From Algoriphagus resistens (lineage in GTDB: Bacteria; Bacteroidota; Bacteroidia; Cytophagales; Cyclobacteriaceae): a DNA stretch of 64,000 nt. The stretch lies in assembly GCF_001442615.1 (NCBI RefSeq), contig NZ_LMXN01000017.1, positions 1 through 64,000 of the forward strand, read 5' to 3'. A program made the position numbers and the translations under genes. Positions 44,227 to 53,729 of the stretch are shown here, piece by piece (the first letter of the stretch is position 1; each line of letters begins with the position of its first letter). The notes below the pieces were generated by a model. The model worked only from the letters and a program-made list of their open reading frames with translations, was not told the origin of the DNA and ran no database searches.

Positions 44227-44430
44227 ACTGCCTAAGTTTCTATCGTAGCCGACAGCCCAGGTGCTTTCAAGAATTTAGTGCTGATTTGATTTTGAGCATT
44301 TTGAAGAAGAACCTATTGCCGATATAGTCGATTTAAAAATAGATATAGAATAAGAAAGGGCATGTTTTGAGAGCTATTCGGAGACTCAAGGCTGTCACTT
44401 GTGAATACCAAGTACCGCCAATTGAATTCT

Positions 44431-44463
44431 TTTGCCTACTCTGAGAATTGATTTGTAAGTTTA
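44431..44463 (+). promoter_or_regulatory. Predicted promoter of the GH92-ROK operon
   Basis: TTTG at 44431-44434 and TAAGTTTA at 44456-44463 (one mismatch to TAnnTTTG) are 21 nt apart. The start codon lies 23 nt downstream. Confidence 0.55.
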
Positions 44464-44486
44464 TCGCTGAATTAATACCCTCTTTA

Positions 44487-46787
44487 ATGAAACCTATTAT
44501 TGCGACTATTGCACTTTTACTGTGCCTTCAATTCGGGCTTCTTGCCCAAAAAATCACCGCTACAGAATCCCGGGAATTGGTGGACTATGCACTGCCACTG
44601 GTAGGGACAGATTCTAGACCTGAGTTTTCCAACGGAAATACTTACCCTGCCATTGCTTTACCTTGGGGGATGAATTTCTGGTCACCACAAACCGGAAAGA
44701 TGGGAAATGGCTGGATGTATAGCTATGGAGCTGAAAAAATCAGGGGCTTCAAGCAAACACATCAGCCTTCACCATGGATGAATGATTACGGTCAGTTTTC
44801 TATCATGCCGATGACTGGCGTACCGATTTTTGATCAGGACGAAAGAGCCTCTTGGTTTTCGCATAAGGCAGAAACCGCTGAACCAAATTACTATCAGGTA
44901 TATCTTGCTGATCATGATATCAATGTGGAACTCACACCAACAGAAAGAGCAGCACTTTTTAGAATTACTTATCCAGCTAATGAAGAAGCATCGTTTATTT
45001 TAGATGCATTCGATAGTGGATCTGAAGTGAGAATTGATCCTGAAAACAACAGGATTTCTGGGTATTCTACCAAAAATTCAGGTGGTGTTCCTGATAATTT
45101 CAAAAATTACTTTGTCTTAGAGTTTAACCAAGATTTTTCTTTGGCCCAAACTATCTCTGATACCCTTGTTAATGAAAAGCTAACTATAAATGCAAATCAT
45201 GTTGGTGCATTAATCAGCTTTGGAAAGCAGGATGAAGCTTTCGAAGTAACGGTGAAAGTAGCTTCCTCATTTATAAGTTATGAGCAGGCTAATCTGAATT
45301 TAAAAGAATTGGGAGATGCTGATTTTGAAAGGTTGCGTGGGAAAGGTAGAGATGCCTGGAATGAGCAGTTAGGTAAAATTGAAGTAGGGGGCGGTACTGT
45401 TGCCCAGCTTGAAATGTTCTACACGAGTTTATATCGTTCTTTACTTTTTCCAAGGAAATTCTACGAAATCAATGCCGCTGGCCAGGTGGTTCACTATAGC
45501 CCGTACAACGGAGAGGTAGAAGCCGGATATATGTACACAGATACAGGTTTTTGGGACACATTTAGAGCTTTATTTCCTCTGTTGAATTTAGTTTATCCTG
45601 AAGTAAATGCAGAGATTCAGGCAGGCTTGGCGAATGCCTATAAAGAGGGCGGCTGGCTTCCTGAGTGGGGAAGTCCGGGACTAAGAAACGTAATGGTGGG
45701 CAACAATTCTGCTTCAGTGGTAGCAGATGCTTACCTAAAAATAGGGGAGGATTACGAGTACGATATTGAGACGCTTTATGAAGCGCTGATTCACGGGGCA
45801 AATAATGCAGGGCCGCTGACGGCCGTAGGAAGGGCTGGCGCAGAATATTACAACAAACTGGGTTATGTTCCTTACGATGTGGATATCAACGAGAATGCGG
45901 CCAGGTCGCTGGAGTATTCATACGATGATTTCACAATTTATCAGTTGGCAAAGAAACTGAACAAACCACAAGCTGAAATTGCTTTATACAAAGCAAGAGC
46001 GATGAATTATAAGAAGCTTTTCGACGTAGAGTCGGGTTGGATGCGCGGAAAAAATGAAGATGGTTCTTTCCAGTCTCCTTTTAATCCACTCAAATGGGGA
46101 GATGCTTTCACTGAGGGGAATTCTATGCATTATACCTGGTCGGTGTTTCATGATGTGCAGGGTCTGGTTGATCTAATGGGCGGAGAAAAGGCTTTTACTG
46201 ATAAATTGGATAGGATTTTTACACATGCACCTATTTTCGAAGAAAGCTACTATGGTTTTGTTATCCATGAAATTAGGGAAATGCAAGTGGCGCAGATGGG
46301 GCAATATGCACATGGAAATCAGCCCATCCAGCACATGATCTATTTGTATAACCATGCGCTTCAGCCATGGAAAACCCAGTACTGGGTACGGGAAACTATG
46401 AATAGAATGTACCAGCCTACTCCTGATGGATATTGTGGAGATGAGGACAACGGACAGACTTCGGCTTGGTATGTTTTCTCGGCGCTCGGATTCTATCCTG
46501 TCACTCCTGGTGCCGATGAGTATGTTTTGGGCGCTCCGTTATTTAAGCAAGCCAGAATCCATCTGATGAACGGGAAAGAAATTGAAATAGCTTCACCTCA
46601 AAATTCTCCTGATAGGAGATATATCAAGTCAATGACCTGGAATGGGAAGACTTATGATAAAAACTTCCTTAACTACTCAGAGCTTGTAAAGGGGGTAAAA
46701 CTTGGATTCGAAATGAGCGCTGTGCCAAACAAGTCTAGAGGGATTTCTGAAGGTGCCAAGCCGTTTTCATTAAGCTTAAAAGATTAA
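44487..46787 (+). CDS. GH92 family alpha-mannosidase, probable alpha-1,2 type
   Basis: 766 aa from the ATG at 44487, where a signal peptide begins (KPIIATIALLLCLQFGLLAQ). GH92 enzymes are calcium-dependent exo-alpha-mannosidases. The block TEGNSMHYTW holds the presumed acid Glu543. GDEDNGQTSAWYVFSALGF holds Asp652 and Asp654, placed as the catalytic base pair. Trp97 (HQPSPWMNDYG) and His594-Glu595 (FVIHEIREM) match the Trp-His-Glu set that I recall as the mark of alpha-1,2 specificity in the characterised enzyme BT3990. It is followed after 2 nt by a ROK kinase. The linkage call is inference from these residues. Confidence 0.93.
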   Translation: MKPIIATIALLLCLQFGLLAQKITATESRELVDYALPLVGTDSRPEFSNGNTYPAIALPWGMNFWSPQTGKMGNGWMYSYGAEKIRGFKQTHQPSPWMNDYGQFSIMPMTGVPIFDQDERASWFSHKAETAEPNYYQVYLADHDINVELTPTERAALFRITYPANEEASFILDAFDSGSEVRIDPENNRISGYSTKNSGGVPDNFKNYFVLEFNQDFSLAQTISDTLVNEKLTINANHVGALISFGKQDEAFEVTVKVASSFISYEQANLNLKELGDADFERLRGKGRDAWNEQLGKIEVGGGTVAQLEMFYTSLYRSLLFPRKFYEINAAGQVVHYSPYNGEVEAGYMYTDTGFWDTFRALFPLLNLVYPEVNAEIQAGLANAYKEGGWLPEWGSPGLRNVMVGNNSASVVADAYLKIGEDYEYDIETLYEALIHGANNAGPLTAVGRAGAEYYNKLGYVPYDVDINENAARSLEYSYDDFTIYQLAKKLNKPQAEIALYKARAMNYKKLFDVESGWMRGKNEDGSFQSPFNPLKWGDAFTEGNSMHYTWSVFHDVQGLVDLMGGEKAFTDKLDRIFTHAPIFEESYYGFVIHEIREMQVAQMGQYAHGNQPIQHMIYLYNHALQPWKTQYWVRETMNRMYQPTPDGYCGDEDNGQTSAWYVFSALGFYPVTPGADEYVLGAPLFKQARIHLMNGKEIEIASPQNSPDRRYIKSMTWNGKTYDKNFLNYSELVKGVKLGFEMSAVPNKSRGISEGAKPFSLSLKD

Positions 46788-46789
46788 GT

Positions 46790-47638
46790 ATGGAAGTTAT
46801 AGGAGTAGATATCGGAGGTTCACATATCTCCGCGGCAAAAGTAAAGTTTGGAGACCGGACCGCATCCTTTGATGAATTTCATGAAGCTGATGTAGATACG
46901 TTTTGTACCAAAGAAGCAATTATTACAGCTTGGTCGGAGGTGATAAGAAACGCGGCGGGTGAATCTTCACACTATAAAGTAGGAATTGCCATGCCTGGTC
47001 CTTACGATTACGACAATGGAATTTCCCTGATAAAAGATCAGGGAAAAATGGCCTCTCTTTACCAGCTTTCTGTAAAGGATTTGTTGGCTGAAAGTCTGGG
47101 TATTCCATCATCTTGTCTCGCATTTACCAACGATGCTGAAGCTTTTTTAGCTGGAGAAAGCTATGCTGGTGCGGGAAAGGACTTTCAGAATTCGGTTGGG
47201 ATCACATTAGGTACAGGTTTAGGGTCAGCTATTAAAGTGCATGAAGTAGTGAAAGACGCGAAGCTTTGGACTGCGCCATTCCGAGATGGAATCGCAGAGG
47301 ATTATTTAGGTACAGCCTGGTTCAAAAAATATGCTTTTGAGCACTATGGATTAGAAATTTCAGGAGTGAAAGATCTACTTGCTTCAGAAATTGACTTCGC
47401 TGTTTGTAAAGAGATCTTCGAGACTTTCGGCAGAGCTTTCGGGGAATTTTTATTTCCATATTTGATTCGGTTGCATTCTGAAGGAGTAGTGCTCGGGGGA
47501 AAAATAAGTCTGGCGGGAGATTATTACCTGCCTACTACAAGAGCCTACTTGGAAACTATGGGCTATCCTGTTCCCATTAATAAATCCGTCCTGGGAGAGC
47601 GTGCGGCATTGATTGGAGCATGTTTGTCCTTTGTTTAG
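46790..47638 (+). CDS. ROK family sugar kinase
   Basis: 282 aa. The ATP site GVDIGGSHISAAKV, the GIAMPGPYDYDNG loop, TNDAEAFLAGESYAG with the catalytic Asp near residue 113, and GITLGTGLGSAI fit a ROK kinase. There is no helix-turn-helix, so it is an enzyme and not a repressor. The usual zinc motif CxCGxxGC is absent. Its position 2 nt after GH92 suggests that it phosphorylates the released mannose, which a phosphomannose isomerase could then use. Glucose or N-acetylhexosamine cannot be excluded. Confidence 0.88.
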   Translation: MEVIGVDIGGSHISAAKVKFGDRTASFDEFHEADVDTFCTKEAIITAWSEVIRNAAGESSHYKVGIAMPGPYDYDNGISLIKDQGKMASLYQLSVKDLLAESLGIPSSCLAFTNDAEAFLAGESYAGAGKDFQNSVGITLGTGLGSAIKVHEVVKDAKLWTAPFRDGIAEDYLGTAWFKKYAFEHYGLEISGVKDLLASEIDFAVCKEIFETFGRAFGEFLFPYLIRLHSEGVVLGGKISLAGDYYLPTTRAYLETMGYPVPINKSVLGERAALIGACLSFV

Positions 47639-49081
47639 CTACTCCACTCTTCCGGCTTTCCTTAATCCAGCTCCTTCAGATTTTGTCAAAGCATCCCCCA
47701 TATCCGCTCGTGCTTCATCTGCAAATTGTTTCAATCTTGTTAAAATTTCAGGATTGCTTCCTGCAACGTCAGTTGTTTCATTGGGGTCTTTGCCTAGGTC
47801 AAAGAGCGCTGCTTTTTCTAGATTCAGCATGTGGTATTTTACCGGTATCCCATCGTTTCTCATAGTTGTGCCCTCCGGGATGCTTCTGTAGGCATGTGGC
47901 AATACAAGCTTCCACTTACCATAGATTACTGCTTGCAGTTCATTCCTGTTATAGTAGGCGAAATACGGTTTTGACTCCATTTCTTTGCCTTCCAGCATAG
48001 GTAAGATACTTCTGCCATCGATTGGTAAATCAGGGAGGTTAGAACCTGTGATCTCAGCTAACGTTGGGAGTATGTCTATTGTCATAGCAGCTTGTTCTTC
48101 TACTTTTCCGGCAGGAAAATGATTGGGCCAAACAAAGATGCCCGGTTCACGGATACCGCCATCCCAGGAAGTCCCTTTTCCTTCTCTTAGGCCTCCAGTT
48201 AAGCCAGAATGTCCGCCGTAAGAAAGCCAGGGGCCATTGTCCGAAGTGAAAATTATAAGTGTGTTTTCAGCTAATCCTAGTTCCTCTATTTTCTCTCTTA
48301 CCTGACCGACCGACCAGTCCACTTCCATCATCACATCCCCATAAAGACCCTGTTCAGATTTGCCTTTAAACTTATCAGAGACGTAAAGCGGGACATGGGT
48401 CATACTATGTGCCAAGTACAGGAAGAAAGGTTTATCCTTACTTTCTTCTATAAACTTGATCGCCTCTTCGGTGTAATTGGTCGTAAGCATACTTTGATCG
48501 TCCAAAGTATCGATCACAGCAGTGTTTCTATACAAAGGTAGTGGAGGGTAATAGTTCTTAGCTTCAGGATGATGAGGCCACATATCATTGGAATAAGGAA
48601 GCCCATAATAGGAATCAAAACCTTGCGCGGTAGGAAGGAATGGATCGTGATGTCCTAAATGCCATTTTCCAACCATTCCGGTTGAGTAGCCATTTGCCCT
48701 GAGCATCTCTGCGATGGTCGTCTCCTCAGGATTTAATCCATGTTTGGCAGTATGATCCAAAGCTCCAAAAATTTCTAACCTATTGGCATAAGTTCCGGTT
48801 AGAAGTGCTGCCCTTGATGCAGAACAAACTGCATGGGGCACATAGAATTGGGTGAACCGCACGCCATCTTTTGCCAGTTGATCGAGGTTTGGTGTTTTCC
48901 ATTCAGTTGCTCCGTACACCCCTAAGTCACCATAGCCCATGTCATCTGCGAAAATTAAGACAATATTGGGTTTCGATGGAATTCCAACTAATTCATTTTC
49001 TTTGGTTTTTGTTTCGCAAGAAGTAAAACATATTAGAGAAATGAGTAATGAAGAAAGAGGAATTGAATGTGTGGATTTCAT
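47639..49081 (-). CDS. Sulfatase (arylsulfatase type), lipoprotein
   Basis: 480 aa. A lipoprotein signal ends in CFTSC. The N-terminal PNIVLIFADDMGYGDLGVYG holds the metal aspartates. The formylglycine motif is CSASRAALLTG near residue 81, with Ala in place of the more common Pro. GKWHLGHH and FTSDNGPW are also conserved. Formylglycine sulfatases remove sulfate from glycans. It overlaps the haloperoxidase gene by 4 nt and ends exactly where the convergent ROK kinase ends. Confidence 0.94.
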   Translation of the reverse strand: MKSTHSIPLSSLLISLICFTSCETKTKENELVGIPSKPNIVLIFADDMGYGDLGVYGATEWKTPNLDQLAKDGVRFTQFYVPHAVCSASRAALLTGTYANRLEIFGALDHTAKHGLNPEETTIAEMLRANGYSTGMVGKWHLGHHDPFLPTAQGFDSYYGLPYSNDMWPHHPEAKNYYPPLPLYRNTAVIDTLDDQSMLTTNYTEEAIKFIEESKDKPFFLYLAHSMTHVPLYVSDKFKGKSEQGLYGDVMMEVDWSVGQVREKIEELGLAENTLIIFTSDNGPWLSYGGHSGLTGGLREGKGTSWDGGIREPGIFVWPNHFPAGKVEEQAAMTIDILPTLAEITGSNLPDLPIDGRSILPMLEGKEMESKPYFAYYNRNELQAVIYGKWKLVLPHAYRSIPEGTTMRNDGIPVKYHMLNLEKAALFDLGKDPNETTDVAGSNPEILTRLKQFADEARADMGDALTKSEGAGLRKAGRVE

Positions 49082-50424
49082 CGTATAGAGATTTTCTGTT
49101 TACTATTGATACTACTAACTTTTGACCAGACCATAGTGCCGATTTTTTCTCCTTGTTTGATCCCCTCTTCTATTGCATCCCTAAAATGAATTCCTCCATA
49201 AAGGCGGGAAATAGCCGCCTCTTCGGAGGCAAGCAGAAAAGAGTGGAAAGGACGTTCTGGAAGGCCAAAGTAGGTTTCGGAGCTATCGATAAAATCAAAA
49301 TTGTTTCCAAAATACCCTGTCAAAACAACGGCTGAAGCTCTGCTGATCACCGAATGCCCAGAGGTGTATTCCGGAAATGGAGGTGTTTGCAGAAGAGGTT
49401 TCCAACGCTGGTCTATCTTTTGATTGATGAGCGTTTCTGGTCTGATTCTGTCGGTTTCATATTTTGTTTTCCAGCAAGAGATAAAAGCATCATGAAGTGT
49501 CATGCCCACAAGAGCGTGGACATATGCGGTTTCAGCAAGTGAAAGTTTTGCTTTTTGAGCCGCAATTCCAGTGATCCCCATCCAGTGGCCTCCGGGAGAT
49601 ATTTTTTTTACTCCCAGTGCCATATGCCCGGAGAATTCGACTTTGAAGGGGTTGCAATCCCAGAAATTGGCAATCAGCTTTCTTTCTTCATTCAATTCTT
49701 TCGTAGTAGTATACACCTCTATCAATTGTCTGTGGAATGAACTGCCTTCGCTCATATCAAATGGAGCCATAGGGGCAGGTTTGTACTCTTCCAGATCTTG
49801 GATGAAGAATGGTTTGATGGTTTTCCATTCAGGTTCTACTGCTGCCATGTATGCCGGAGGGGTGGGATACCAAAACCCCTCGCCTTTTTTGGGGGTATAT
49901 CTTATGAGGGTAGAAAGCTGTAAATACCCGTCTTTTTGGGCAATACCTATCACCTGGGAAGCAATTACGCTTGCATAGGCTACATGCGCTTCGAGTTCCT
50001 TTTTGGAAATGATCTTGCTTTTCAATGCTTTCTCAGTCCATGCTTGTTGTCTTTCTTTCAATAAATATCCGGAGGGCATGATCGCTTCTCCTACCTTTAG
50101 CATAGCATAGATTGCGGAAAACTCCGGAGAAGAGAGAATCTTTGGACTCTCCCAGACTTGATCAGTGAGATAGGTAGGAAGCAAGAGGTTCTTATGTGTA
50201 AACGCTGTACCACTTTCCTTTGCCACCAGGTAAGAGGCTAATGAAGAATATGCATAAATCCGTGCAGCCACCGGAGGGGAAGCTACATCGGTTACCATCA
50301 CTTCTGTGATATGAAATAACTCCTCAGCATATATTTTTGGCCAATTGACTTCTTTGCCTGCAGCTCGTGACTGTGCGCTAACCAGAATAGTAGAAAATAG
50401 TAGACTTAGAAGAAATCGGATCAT
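49078..50424 (-). CDS. Vanadium-dependent haloperoxidase-like protein (PAP2 superfamily)
   Basis: 448 aa with a signal peptide (RFLLSLLFSTILVSAQSRAA). The acid phosphatase/vanadate core is seen as KYETDRIRPETLI near residue 315, FPEYTSGHSVISRA near 350 and SRLYGGIHFRDAIEEG near 410. These give the Lys/Arg, Ser-Gly-His and Arg-His residues that hold phosphate or vanadate. Whether it oxidises halides or acts as a phosphatase cannot be told from sequence. It sits between the VCBS protein and the sulfatase with ATGA overlaps on both sides. Confidence 0.87.
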   Translation of the reverse strand: MIRFLLSLLFSTILVSAQSRAAGKEVNWPKIYAEELFHITEVMVTDVASPPVAARIYAYSSLASYLVAKESGTAFTHKNLLLPTYLTDQVWESPKILSSPEFSAIYAMLKVGEAIMPSGYLLKERQQAWTEKALKSKIISKKELEAHVAYASVIASQVIGIAQKDGYLQLSTLIRYTPKKGEGFWYPTPPAYMAAVEPEWKTIKPFFIQDLEEYKPAPMAPFDMSEGSSFHRQLIEVYTTTKELNEERKLIANFWDCNPFKVEFSGHMALGVKKISPGGHWMGITGIAAQKAKLSLAETAYVHALVGMTLHDAFISCWKTKYETDRIRPETLINQKIDQRWKPLLQTPPFPEYTSGHSVISRASAVVLTGYFGNNFDFIDSSETYFGLPERPFHSFLLASEEAAISRLYGGIHFRDAIEEGIKQGEKIGTMVWSKVSSINSKQKISIR

Positions 50425-53400
50425 TTGATATCGTATTGCTGAATTTGCTGATTATGAATACCGAAAAGTACGCTTGATTCACCTGAAGATTGCAGGTACA
50501 AAATTGACTTAATATCTCCTTTAATACCTATTCCCGACTCTGAAGGAGAAAGTGGGCGAAAGGTTCCCTTGCCATCACCGAGCATTACCAATCCAAATCC
50601 TGCATCAATTACCCCGATTCTGATTCTTGTAAAAGTTTGATTTCCACCGAGGATTAGATCCATATTTCCATCTGCATTCACATCCAAGGATTGAATAGCG
50701 TAGATGGGAAAAGCTTGGGCCTCACTTGGAAGAGGGCGTGCTTTGAAGCCTGATCCCGTGTTCTCCAGGTAGATGCTTTCCAGAGAATTTGCCACCAAAA
50801 CCTGCGCTTCTTCCAGTTGTTGTACCGTGAATAGGTCTTCTATTTTTGCATTTGAATAGGACGCGTAATCTGTGAATTTGCTTCGCATGCCTGCCATCTG
50901 ATCCAATAGTTCATCTCTGCTGGCATAAGGGAAAGCACTATCTCCCAGATAGCATTCGTAGATGGGGTCAATTGATCCGTTTTTGTCAAAGTCAGCAGCG
51001 TAGAGCTTGATGGGTCTATTTTCATTTGCTTTGAACTGGGTGTTTAGCCCATAGTTTCCTACAATCAAATCGAGATCTCCATCTCCATCCATATCGGCTG
51101 AATGGATACTTCCCCACCATCCTGCGTGTGTTTTATCGAGAAAGACTGAAGTTTGATCCTCAAATGATTTCCCGCCTTGATTTACCCAGAAGGTTATAGG
51201 CATGAATTCGCCCACAATAACAAGATCATCTAATCCATCTCCATTTAGATCTATTTTCTCTACCCCGGTAACAAGACCTGGCTCTCCTGATTTGGGAAGA
51301 TAGGTAGCGGACTGGTCTGAAAAATTTCCCGCACCGTCATTAATAAGGATCTTGCTTTGAGGGATTAGCGGGTACTTGCCAGGGATCAGTCGGGCGCCTA
51401 TGAAGAGGTCCAATGCTCCGTCTCCATTGGCATCAATGGCCACGGCATCACCTGTACTTAAGGTATAGCTAGGGAAATTGGCCGCCCTGGTAAGCTGTCC
51501 GGAACCGTCGTTTAGGTACAATCGATCCTGTAGGCCCTCATCTGAAGCTAAGTAGTCATGATAGCCACCGCTACCTACAAATAAATCCTGTGTACCATCC
51601 TGATCGAAATCTTTAAAAATAGCCACTGCATCAGTAAATTCTTCAGACGAGATAAAGCCGTGGTAGGGAATCCATTCCTTGTTGCTGAGCGTAAAAATCT
51701 TTGCTGCTTGTCCCTTGGTACCACCGATAAAAACCTCAGCAATTCCATCTCCATTGAGATCCCCCTGAGCCAGAATTGGACTGATATAGCTAGGCATGTT
51801 AATCATCAGGGGCTGACGTTTAAGATCATTGAACCCTGCTGACTGGGATACGAAGGTTGGCGAGTTTGCAGATCGCTTGAAGATAGGGGAGGGCTTTGAT
51901 GCTTCTGTAGGTTGACCTGTGTTTTCTTTTGTGATCTTCAGGAGCTGGTTTGCTTTCACATCCTCCAAAACCTGAAAACTTCCATCGGGCCAGGTGATTT
52001 CAACTGACGTAGCCTTGTTATGATCACTTAACCCGAAATGTAATCTTGTACTCACTGAAGATTGAAATCCCCGCACGGGTTGAATTTCCGCAAATTGCCT
52101 TGTTTGTCCGTCATAAATCTCAACCTTAGCTCCTATGGCAAATTTGTTCTGATCCTCTTGATAGAGTTGGATTTGCAGATAATTGACAGCATTTAGCTTG
52201 TTTTCATAGATCCCTGCTAGCGCGTTCAGGTTGTTTATGATCAAATCCAGATCACCGTCATTGTCCAAATCTGCATAAGCGGCTCCACTTGAAAAATTCT
52301 TTTCAGAAAATCCCCATTCCCCGGAGCGATCTGAGAATTTCAGATTTCCGTTGTTTTCAAAAATATAATTATGGATTGGGGTTGAGGCCATGCTGGTGAC
52401 CAGATGCAATGTATCAGCCTTTTCCGCCGCTATAGCCTGTTTGAAATAGTAATCCCCTTTGTACTTCAAAAAGTCCCGATTGGTGTAATCCCGGAAATAG
52501 CCATTGGTGACAAACAAATCTTTTTGTCCATCATTATTTGCATCAAAAAATAAGGCAGACCAGCTCCAGTCTGTGTTCGAAATACCGGCCATCTGTCCCA
52601 CCTCAGAAAAGAAACCGTCTCCCAGGCTCACCTGAAGCATGTTTCTCATGTTTTGATGGTAAAATCCCTCTTGAATCATTAGTGCATATTGCTCATAGTT
52701 TTCCGGACCATAGAGCAACTTTTGCCGTGCATTGTCTTCAGGCAGCATGTCGAGTGTGTAGATATCCGGTTTGCCATCATTGTTGATGTCAGCGATATCC
52801 GCTCCCATAGAAAAGTGGGATATATGCTGAAAATGTTCTGTCAGTTGATCTGTGAATGTACCATCCCCATTGTTGATATACAGGTAATCAGGCTCAATGT
52901 AGTCATTGGTGACCAGCAAATCCGGCCAGCCATCCTTGTTTATGTCTGAGGAAACCACAGAAAGACCAAATCCTAGTGCCGAACCCTTAATTCCGGCTTG
53001 TTGCGAGATATCAATGAATTTTTCTCCGTCATTTCTGAAAAGTTTATCTCCAGCAGTCGGATGCCGGATTGATTTTACCTCACTAAATTCCATTTCATGG
53101 ATCGACTCAATGTGGTGATTAAGTAGATACATATCGAGATCTCCATCTTTATCAAAATCAAAAAATAATGCTTGGGTGCTGTTTCCTGAATCATTAAGTC
53201 CGTATGCTTCCGCTTCATTTTGAAATTTGAATCCGCCCCTGTTAATCCAGAGTTCATTTCGGCGGCTGTCAGCATCTCCTTTTCCCGAATAACTCACATA
53301 GATGTCAAGGAGCCCATCTCCATTTACATCTGCCATGGTCACACCTGTAGTCCAAGAGTTTTTTCCTGAAATACCAGAAAATTTGGTTTTGTCTTCGAAT

Positions 53401-53708
53401 TTGAAGTTTCCAAGGTTTTTATACATCTTGTTGGGCACCATATTGCCGGTGAAGAAAATATCCTCCAGCCCGTCGTTGTTTAAATCTCCCACCGCTACCC
53501 CTGCTCCATTATAAAAATATTCATAGCGCAGAATGTTATTATTGGTATCCTCTTTAAGTTGGTTTTTGAAAGTAACTCCGGATTTTTTCCCTGATATACT
53601 TTCAAAAACCATATTGGAAGATTGGGCTAAAAGAGTGTTTTCCAGTTGGAGGATCAGAAGATATCCTAAAATAAACAGTACTGCTTTGGATTTATTAAGG
53701 ATCCTCAT
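50421..53708 (-). CDS. Large FG-GAP/VCBS repeat protein with ASPIC/UnbV domain
   Basis: 1095 aa with a signal peptide near the start (AVLFILGYLLILQLENTLLAQ). It is built of calcium-binding-type FG-GAP repeats such as VGDLNNDGLEDIFFTGN, VMADVNGDGLLDIYVS and IDANGDGALDLFIGARLIPG, spread along the whole length in a beta-propeller pattern. An ASPIC/UnbV-like segment (HFGLSDHNKATSVEITWPDG) lies near residue 555. Such proteins are common in Bacteroidota glycan loci, where a surface binding role is suspected but unproven. It overlaps the haloperoxidase gene by 4 nt and lies 21 nt after the ROK repressor gene. Confidence 0.93.
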   Translation of the reverse strand: MRILNKSKAVLFILGYLLILQLENTLLAQSSNMVFESISGKKSGVTFKNQLKEDTNNNILRYEYFYNGAGVAVGDLNNDGLEDIFFTGNMVPNKMYKNLGNFKFEDKTKFSGISGKNSWTTGVTMADVNGDGLLDIYVSYSGKGDADSRRNELWINRGGFKFQNEAEAYGLNDSGNSTQALFFDFDKDGDLDMYLLNHHIESIHEMEFSEVKSIRHPTAGDKLFRNDGEKFIDISQQAGIKGSALGFGLSVVSSDINKDGWPDLLVTNDYIEPDYLYINNGDGTFTDQLTEHFQHISHFSMGADIADINNDGKPDIYTLDMLPEDNARQKLLYGPENYEQYALMIQEGFYHQNMRNMLQVSLGDGFFSEVGQMAGISNTDWSWSALFFDANNDGQKDLFVTNGYFRDYTNRDFLKYKGDYYFKQAIAAEKADTLHLVTSMASTPIHNYIFENNGNLKFSDRSGEWGFSEKNFSSGAAYADLDNDGDLDLIINNLNALAGIYENKLNAVNYLQIQLYQEDQNKFAIGAKVEIYDGQTRQFAEIQPVRGFQSSVSTRLHFGLSDHNKATSVEITWPDGSFQVLEDVKANQLLKITKENTGQPTEASKPSPIFKRSANSPTFVSQSAGFNDLKRQPLMINMPSYISPILAQGDLNGDGIAEVFIGGTKGQAAKIFTLSNKEWIPYHGFISSEEFTDAVAIFKDFDQDGTQDLFVGSGGYHDYLASDEGLQDRLYLNDGSGQLTRAANFPSYTLSTGDAVAIDANGDGALDLFIGARLIPGKYPLIPQSKILINDGAGNFSDQSATYLPKSGEPGLVTGVEKIDLNGDGLDDLVIVGEFMPITFWVNQGGKSFEDQTSVFLDKTHAGWWGSIHSADMDGDGDLDLIVGNYGLNTQFKANENRPIKLYAADFDKNGSIDPIYECYLGDSAFPYASRDELLDQMAGMRSKFTDYASYSNAKIEDLFTVQQLEEAQVLVANSLESIYLENTGSGFKARPLPSEAQAFPIYAIQSLDVNADGNMDLILGGNQTFTRIRIGVIDAGFGLVMLGDGKGTFRPLSPSESGIGIKGDIKSILYLQSSGESSVLFGIHNQQIQQYDIK

Positions 53709-53729
53709 ATGAATAAGTAGATCTGACAG

